DNA of 64,000 bases, taken from NCBI GenBank assembly GCA_963761115.1, contig CAVXFS010000001.1, positions 8,092 to 72,091 on the forward strand, in the 5' to 3' direction. The position numbers were made by a program, and so were the translations under genes. This DNA is from CAVXFS01 sp963761115. GTDB taxonomy: Bacteria; Pseudomonadota; Gammaproteobacteria; Burkholderiales; Gallionellaceae. The stretch's first letter is position 1; every line of letters starts with the position of its first letter. This document shows positions 60,240 to 64,000 of this stretch, one piece after another. The notes beneath the pieces are model-generated. The model did no database searches and was not told the DNA's origin. It saw nothing but the letters and a program-made list of their open reading frames with translations.

Positions 60240-60563
60240 ATGGCTATGGATGTAATAAGTTTGCTGTTACTGTTGTTGCTGGCCGTGCTTGGATGGGTCT
60301 GGTACGACAGCATGCGCGCTCTGGAGATCGCCCGCAATACAGGGAAAATCGCCTGCAACAACGCGCATCTTCAATTTCTCGACGACACTGTCTCCGGCGT
60401 AGGCTTGGCATTGGTGCGTGACGATTCCGGGCGCAGGGTATTTCGCCGCACCTATCGCTTCGAGTTCACCGAGACCGGCAATTCACGGCTTGAGGGGCAG
60501 GTTATATTGCTTGGTGGCAGGGTCGACTCGGTCACGATGGAGCCCTATCAAATAATAGAATAA
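60240..60563 (+). CDS. DUF3301 membrane-anchored small protein
   Basis: A 107-residue protein with one N-terminal TM (about 5-20, leucine-rich) followed by WYDSMRALEIARNTGKIAC, NNAHLQFLDDTVSG and YRFEFTETGNSRLEGQV, the recognisable DUF3301 layout. The function is unknown. The soluble part would face the cytoplasm or periplasm depending on anchor orientation. The 237-base gap before it (60003-60239) has no assignable feature. Confidence 0.82.
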   Translation: MAMDVISLLLLLLLAVLGWVWYDSMRALEIARNTGKIACNNAHLQFLDDTVSGVGLALVRDDSGRRVFRRTYRFEFTETGNSRLEGQVILLGGRVDSVTMEPYQIIE

Positions 60564-60623
60564 ACGGAAATGCATGCAAGCTATGCGAACAGATGGCGGG
60601 CGACCCGGCACGCCGCGCTCCCA

Positions 60624-60920
60624 TTACATATATGCCGGGCATTCAGGCAGGCTCAGCAGATTATCCGGCTGTTCCCCATCCGTGGTGGTTTTTAGATATT
60701 TCTTGCCATCTGCTGTGATGGCAATGACAACCCAGACGCTTTGCTTGTTGATGGAGACATAAAATTTCCATTTGTCTGCTTCAATAACATCAATAGCTTC
60801 AGCTTGAGAAAGCTTCCATCTGGTTCCATCCAGGTTCTTTCCGCCGACATATTGAATCCGTTCGTGGGCACCAGTCAGATTCGTCTTGTTAATACAGTGC
60901 ATTTGTACACTGGCAGCCAT
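60624..60920 (-). CDS. DUF3892 domain protein
   Basis: A 98-residue protein. The start at 60920 is chosen for the AAGGAGAG site; the frame is open to 60974. VQMHCINKTNLTGAHERIQY, GGKNLDGTRWKLSQAEAID and YVSINKQSVWVVIAITADGK fit DUF3892. A C-terminal proline/leucine segment follows. The function is unknown. It is the last chromosomal gene before the attachment site at 61190. Confidence 0.78.
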   Translation of the reverse strand: MAASVQMHCINKTNLTGAHERIQYVGGKNLDGTRWKLSQAEAIDVIEADKWKFYVSINKQSVWVVIAITADGKKYLKTTTDGEQPDNLLSLPECPAYM

Positions 60921-61159
60921 ACTTCTCTCCTTATAACTTAATGGCAATGTCGATAATTGGCAGAAAGCAAGCAACGTGGGGAGCTACCGGACTCTGGTGC
61001 CCCAACTAAAATTGAAGACAATGCAAATTATAAAACATTTCGATCCACCCAAAGGTGCCCCTTCCTGCTTTCCCCAACCACATACCCTGACACTGTAATC
61101 GACAGGAAAGTAGCATCCTCGAGCACTGAGAAAGTTGACTGCGAATGCCACTATTTCAA

Positions 61160-61183
61160 AAGGCCTGCATCGCTGCAAGCCTT
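61160..61183 (-). terminator. Terminator of the ancestral tRNA-Lys gene
   Basis: AAGGCCTGCA (61160-61169), loop TCGC, TGCAAGCCTT (61174-61183), with one mismatch. On the minus strand it lies just 3' of the tRNA CCA end and continues into a short T-run (CCTTTTG). It is probably the original terminator, left behind on the chromosomal side when the element inserted. Confidence 0.6.
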
Positions 61184-61189
61184 GATTTT

Positions 61190-61234
61190 TGGTGGGTCGT
61201 GAGTGATTCGAACACTCGACCAATGGATTAAGAG
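61190..61234 (-). other. Attachment site: 3' half of a tRNA-Lys gene
   Basis: Read on the minus strand, 61234-61190 gives the anticodon loop CTCTTAA (anticodon CTT, Lys), the anticodon-stem 3' strand, the variable loop, a perfect T-arm GAGTG-TTCGAAT-CACTC, and the acceptor 3' strand ACGACCC with A and CCA. Beyond 61234 the sequence no longer pairs as an anticodon stem and has no D-arm, so the 5' half is missing. This is the displaced 3' end that remains when an element inserts at the anticodon loop of a tRNA; the integrase starts 208 bases away. An intact tRNA-Lys is expected at the far end of the element, outside the window. Confidence 0.85.
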
Positions 61235-61385
61235 TTGTGAAAAGTCGCTATCTTGCATTTTTTGAATTTGTTTGAAATTGGTTTACGTTGTTCACATTAG
61301 ATTGTTTTTACTAAATATTTATAGCAATCCACTGAACATTCTGTTTTAATTCGCCATCAGCATTTTGCGTTAACTTTACGTTTCC

Positions 61386-61422
61386 GGTCTACTAATGGTC
61401 TACTAACTTTAATTAGTAGACC
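61386..61422 (+). promoter_or_regulatory. Direct and inverted GGTCTACTAA repeats before the integrase
   Basis: GGTCTACTAA occurs at 61386-61395 and 61397-61406, and its exact reverse complement TTAGTAGACC at 61413-61422. The last two form a perfect 10-base palindrome around CTTTAA. They end 20 bases before the GTG start, so they could be integrase arm sites or an autoregulatory operator. The AT-rich stretch 61235-61385 shows nothing else I can name. Confidence 0.6.
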
Positions 61423-61441
61423 GAACATTCAGGAGGTAATC

Positions 61442-62680
61442 GTGGCGAATAAACTCACCAAATCTTTCATTGATTCCGTTCCGCTCACCTCCTCCGGCCA
61501 AGTATTCTACCGCGATACCGAATTAAAAGGATTCGGCCTGCGTGTCGGCACCACTGGCAAGGTCTATATTGCCGAAAGCAAGGTAAAAGGGAAAGTCGTC
61601 CGGGTCTCCATCGGGAAGCATGGCGTCTATACAGCAGAGCAAGCCAGGTTACAGGCAAGAGAATTACTGCTGATGATGACCAAGGGGGTGAACCCTATCG
61701 CCATCGAAAAGGAAGAACGGTCTCGCGGCGTAACGCTTGATCAAGCCTTTGCCGCTTATCTGATTGCGCGCAAATCCCTCAAGCCGAGCACAATCTACGA
61801 TTACACGAAAGCCCTCAATTCCTATCTCCCAGACTGGAAGAACAAGCCTCTCCTTGAAATCACCAAGGACATGGTTGCCAAGCGGCATAACTTAATCGGC
61901 GAAAGAAGCAAAGCTCAGGCAAATCTGGTCATGCGTTATTTGCGCGCCATCTTCAATTTTGCAGCGGGTCAATATGAAAACAGCAAAGGCGAACCCATGA
62001 TTCCGGACAATCCGGTCAAGCGTCTTTCACAAACCCGCGCATGGTATCGAATCGAGCGTCGGCAAACGATCATCAAGCTTCACGATCTCGCTCCCTGGTA
62101 TACCGCAGTGATGAATATTAAAAACGATGCTCTCGGAAAGAATCGCGAAACCATCCGGGATTATCTGCTGCTCGTTCTGTTCACTGGATTACGCAAAGAG
62201 GAAGCCGCCTGCTTGACCTGGTCGAATGTCGATTTTCGTGGCAAGACATTAACCGTAAAAGATACCAAGAACCACCAAGACCACATGCTTCCGTTGTCGG
62301 ACTTTCTTTATGATCTCTTGCAGCGCAGGAATGCCTTGGCGGTAAATGAATATGTCTTTCCCGGCGCGCATGGCGTCGGGCGCATTACCGAGCAGCGCAA
62401 ACAAATGATCCGGGTCACGGAAGAATCCGGCGTCAGCTTCACCATCCACGACCTGCGGCGCACCTTCATCACCATTGCCGAAAGTCTGGATATTCCCGCC
62501 TACGCCTTGAAGCGCCTGCTTAATCACAAAATGAACGGCGACGTTACCGCCGGGTACATCATCATTGACTCAGAGCGCCTTCGTGCCCCCATGCAGAAGA
62601 TTACCGATCACCTGCTTAAGTGCATGGGCGCGAAGCCTTCCGCCGAGATCATCGAATTGCCATTGGCCCAGGCCCACTAA
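61442..62680 (+). CDS. Tyrosine integrase of the DUF4102 family
   Basis: Site-specific recombinase of a genomic island. The 412-residue protein has the DUF4102 N-terminal arm-binding domain (about 5-90; YRDTELKGFGLRVG), the SAM-like core-binding domain (about 97-185) and the catalytic domain with Arg in TGLRKEEA, HDLRRTF (His, Arg), a His in LLNHKMNGDVTAGYI and its Tyr nucleophile. The start is a GTG with AGGAGG seven bases upstream. Placement beside a tRNA-Lys fragment shows it is the integrase that inserted the element. Confidence 0.95.
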   Translation: MANKLTKSFIDSVPLTSSGQVFYRDTELKGFGLRVGTTGKVYIAESKVKGKVVRVSIGKHGVYTAEQARLQARELLLMMTKGVNPIAIEKEERSRGVTLDQAFAAYLIARKSLKPSTIYDYTKALNSYLPDWKNKPLLEITKDMVAKRHNLIGERSKAQANLVMRYLRAIFNFAAGQYENSKGEPMIPDNPVKRLSQTRAWYRIERRQTIIKLHDLAPWYTAVMNIKNDALGKNRETIRDYLLLVLFTGLRKEEAACLTWSNVDFRGKTLTVKDTKNHQDHMLPLSDFLYDLLQRRNALAVNEYVFPGAHGVGRITEQRKQMIRVTEESGVSFTIHDLRRTFITIAESLDIPAYALKRLLNHKMNGDVTAGYIIIDSERLRAPMQKITDHLLKCMGAKPSAEIIELPLAQAH

Positions 62681-62686
62681 ATTTAC

Positions 62687-62714
62687 TTGACTATATACGT
62701 CAATGACGGATAAT
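62687..62714 (+). promoter_or_regulatory. Promoter with palindromic operator for the toxin-antitoxin pair
   Basis: TTGACT (62687-62692) and GATAAT (62709-62714), 16 bases apart, form a good promoter. The -35 lies in a palindrome TTGAC-TATATAC-GTCAA (62687-62703), and TGAC recurs at 62704-62707 and 62714-62717. This fits a promoter repressed by its own antitoxin. Transcription would start near 62721, next to the ATG at 62722. Confidence 0.6.
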
Positions 62715-62721
62715 GACACCC

Positions 62722-63045
62722 ATGCACACAATAGTTGAGACGGACGAATTTGGACATCTCTGGCCGCTTTACTGGACTCAAAAGGAATACGAGGGATTCC
62801 AGGAATATCTTTCCAGTAATCCCAATGCCGGAGATGTAGTTCGCGGATCAGGTGGCGTGCGAAAGGTACGGTGGACTCGGCAAGGTTCGGGAAAATCAGG
62901 CGGCGTTCGTGTAATTTACTTCAATCGTTTAGCCAACGGCGAAATCTGGCTCGTCTATATTTATGCCAAGAGCAAGCTGGACTCTATCAGCGGCGAACAA
63001 TTGAGAAAGGTTAAAAATGAAATCGAAAAAACCATTGACGGATAA
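62722..63045 (+). CDS. higB2: RelE/HigB2-type toxin
   Basis: A 107-residue RelE-superfamily toxin of the HigB2 branch, expected to be a ribosome-dependent mRNA endonuclease. Visible features are the GVRKVRWTRQGSGKSGGVRV basic strand, IYFNRLANGEIWLVYIYAK and KVKNEIEKTIDG, all typical of HigB2. The ATG at 62713 falls within the -10 hexamer, so 62722 is preferred; neither has a ribosome-binding site. The toxin overlaps its antitoxin gene by 29 bases. The higB-2/higA-2 order (toxin first) matches V. cholerae. Confidence 0.85.
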   Translation: MHTIVETDEFGHLWPLYWTQKEYEGFQEYLSSNPNAGDVVRGSGGVRKVRWTRQGSGKSGGVRVIYFNRLANGEIWLVYIYAKSKLDSISGEQLRKVKNEIEKTIDG

Positions 63046-63325
63046 AGAACTGGAAAAATTCGAGGCTACTCGGGATATGGGCGCTGAGTTGTTAAAGTCG
63101 GTGCGCCAGATGATGGCAGGCAAGGGACGTGTGGTCTTGTCCCCGGCAATCTCGGCCAGAAAGAAATCCGGACTATCTCAAGCCGAATTTGCAAAACTGC
63201 TCGGCGTTTCCGTGCGCACCCTGCAGGAATGGGAACAAGGACGCCGGCAACCCAGCGGCGCAGCCAAGACACTCATTGCCATTGCAGAGCGTAGACCGGA
63301 AGTCCTTAGAGAAGCCGCCACCTGA
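63017..63325 (+). CDS. higA2: HigA2-type antitoxin, XRE family
   Basis: A 102-residue antitoxin. The N-terminal segment (LTDKELEKFEATRDMGAELL) probably binds the toxin, and the XRE helix-turn-helix (about 48-85) shows RKKSGLSQAEFAKLLGVSV and RTLQEWEQGRRQPSGAAK. AAAGG lies seven bases before the ATG, inside the toxin gene. It should repress the promoter at 62687. The broken higA follows after 5 bases. Confidence 0.88.
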   Translation: MKSKKPLTDKELEKFEATRDMGAELLKSVRQMMAGKGRVVLSPAISARKKSGLSQAEFAKLLGVSVRTLQEWEQGRRQPSGAAKTLIAIAERRPEVLREAAT

Positions 63326-63330
63326 AAATC

Positions 63331-63635
63331 ATGGTTAATAGTGTGCGCGCAATCCATCCCGGTGAAATCCTCAAAGACGAACTGGAAGAACTCAATCTAT
63401 CCGCCAATGCCTTTGCTAAGTTGCTGGGCGTGCCTACCAACCGGATCACCGCTATTCTCAACGAGCAACGTGGCATCACTGCCGAGACCGCCCTGCGCAT
63501 GGCCGCAATTCTCTGGCAGCACACCGGATTTCTGGATGAGCCTGCAAAGCAGCTACGATATCGAGTTTAGCAAGGGCAGCAGTCGGCAAAGAGATCGTGA
63601 AAAACGTAAAACCCAAAGAATTGCTGGCGGCTTAG
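63331..63635 (+). pseudogene. higA: HigA/VapI-type antitoxin broken by two single-base insertions
   Basis: Frame one encodes IHPGEILKDELEELNLSA, LLGVPTNRITAILNEQRG and ITAETALRMAAIL, the HigA core. After 63513 the match continues in the next frame (STPDFWMSLQSSYDIEF) and, after about 63575, in the third frame (VGKEIVKNVKPKELLAA, stop 63633-63635). Removing one T at 63514 and one G in 63574-63576 gives a 101-codon frame with a complete, normal-length HigA. As sequenced, translation would stop at 63570 after 79 residues with a scrambled tail. No partner higB toxin is next to it. Confidence 0.85.
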
Positions 63636-63686
63636 CGGCAAAGTTTATCGGGTAGCCCATGTATCTCGACAGCAAGGGACAAGAAA

Positions 63687-63983
63687 ATGAATGCACCACT
63701 GAAGATTACCAAAGGAAGCGACAATGTATTCCGAGACATTGGCTTCCCGGAAGGCGAAGCGCAAACCCTGCTGCTGCGCACCAACTTGATGATCAAGATC
63801 GAACGACTCGTCAAAAAGAGCGGCTTCATCCAAAGTGACGCCGCCACGATGCTCGGCATCACCCAGCCACGGCTGAATGACCTGCTCAAAGGTCGAATCG
63901 AAAAATTCAGCCTCGACGCGCTGGTCAACATGCTTGCACGAGCTGGCATGGAAGTAAAAATGACCGTGAGGAAAGCCGCATAA
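63687..63983 (+). CDS. XRE-family regulator (COG5606-type antitoxin)
   Basis: A 98-residue helix-turn-helix protein: IKITKGSDNVFRDIGF-like start (LKITKGSDNVFRDIGFPEGE), then SGFIQSDAATMLGITQPRLN and DLLKGRIEKFSLDALVNMLA. This is the antitoxin partner type that pairs with Gp49/HigB-like toxins, normally encoded just upstream. Here only a short frame with RelE-like KVYRVAHV remains upstream. AAGGGA precedes the ATG. The last 17 bases of the window after its stop hold no further gene. Confidence 0.82.
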   Translation: MNAPLKITKGSDNVFRDIGFPEGEAQTLLLRTNLMIKIERLVKKSGFIQSDAATMLGITQPRLNDLLKGRIEKFSLDALVNMLARAGMEVKMTVRKAA

Positions 63984-64000
63984 CTGCTCCACCCGGTCTC

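Noticed and set aside
61190..61300. A complete tRNA gene at the integrase boundary
   Set aside because: Only the anticodon loop to CCA is present; no D-arm or 5' acceptor strand can be found to the right.
61190..64000. A complete prophage
   Set aside because: Only the integrase and toxin-antitoxin-type genes are present before the window ends; no structural, replication or lysis genes are seen.

Overview
This is a chromosomal segment of a betaproteobacterium, probably of the Nitrosomonadales/Gallionellaceae type (relatives of Sideroxydans or Gallionella). That placement is inferred from gene order and protein character, not from a search. The supporting blocks are rpsB-tsf-pyrH-frr-uppS-cdsA-dxr-rseP-bamA-skp-lpxD-fabZ-lpxA-lpxB-rnhB, hfq...hflK-hflC-DUF2065-hisZ-purA, dapA-bamC-MBL hydrolase, a lone sspA, and feoAB for ferrous iron uptake.

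Layout. 1-14.7 kb: the 5' end of acnA (minus), then a long plus-strand run for translation, undecaprenyl and phospholipid synthesis, isoprenoid synthesis, outer-membrane protein assembly and lipid A, with most junctions overlapping or only a few bases apart. 14.7-21.4 kb: small proteins, a short-chain dehydrogenase with an exported methyltransferase, sspA, pgsA, a uvrC broken by two single-base insertions, and a family 5 uracil-DNA glycosylase. 21.7-34.9 kb: moeA, then the most unusual block, a minus-strand two-partner secretion set (TpsB pore, 2166-residue repeat-rich TpsA) followed by a double-FecR protein and a CHASE2 adenylate cyclase. 35-44 kb: purA, hisZ, hflKC and hfq (hflX is missing from its usual place), a SlyD-like isomerase, a peroxiredoxin and an L16 hydroxylase homologue. 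43.4-51.2 kb: dapA-bamC-MBL, feoAB, an exported FKBP isomerase, a cupredoxin/helical fusion protein and a Sel1 protein. 51.3-57.2 kb: the ybbP/ybbA/tesA set and a UbiA-type transferase paired with a flippase-like membrane protein. 57.3-60.6 kb: moaA-mobA-mog for molybdenum cofactor, and small conserved proteins. 61.2 kb to the end: the left edge of an integrated element, with the displaced 3' half of a tRNA-Lys gene as attachment site, a tyrosine integrase, a HigB2/HigA2-type toxin-antitoxin pair, a second HigA broken by two single-base insertions, and a lone XRE regulator.

How the parts fit. The first block builds the cell envelope. BamA and Skp from it, and BamC from the dapA operon, handle outer-membrane proteins, and would also be needed to assemble the TpsB barrel. 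The Tps/FecR/CHASE2 block looks like one transcription unit joining secretion of a giant surface protein to periplasmic sensing and cyclic nucleotide output; the functional link is inferred. Molybdenum cofactor genes lie in two places (moeA alone; moaA-mobA-mog together). Several intergenic gaps hold imperfect palindromic repeats of different families. The four single-base insertions (two in uvrC, two in higA) are the only clear frame breaks among the long genes and need checking against reads.
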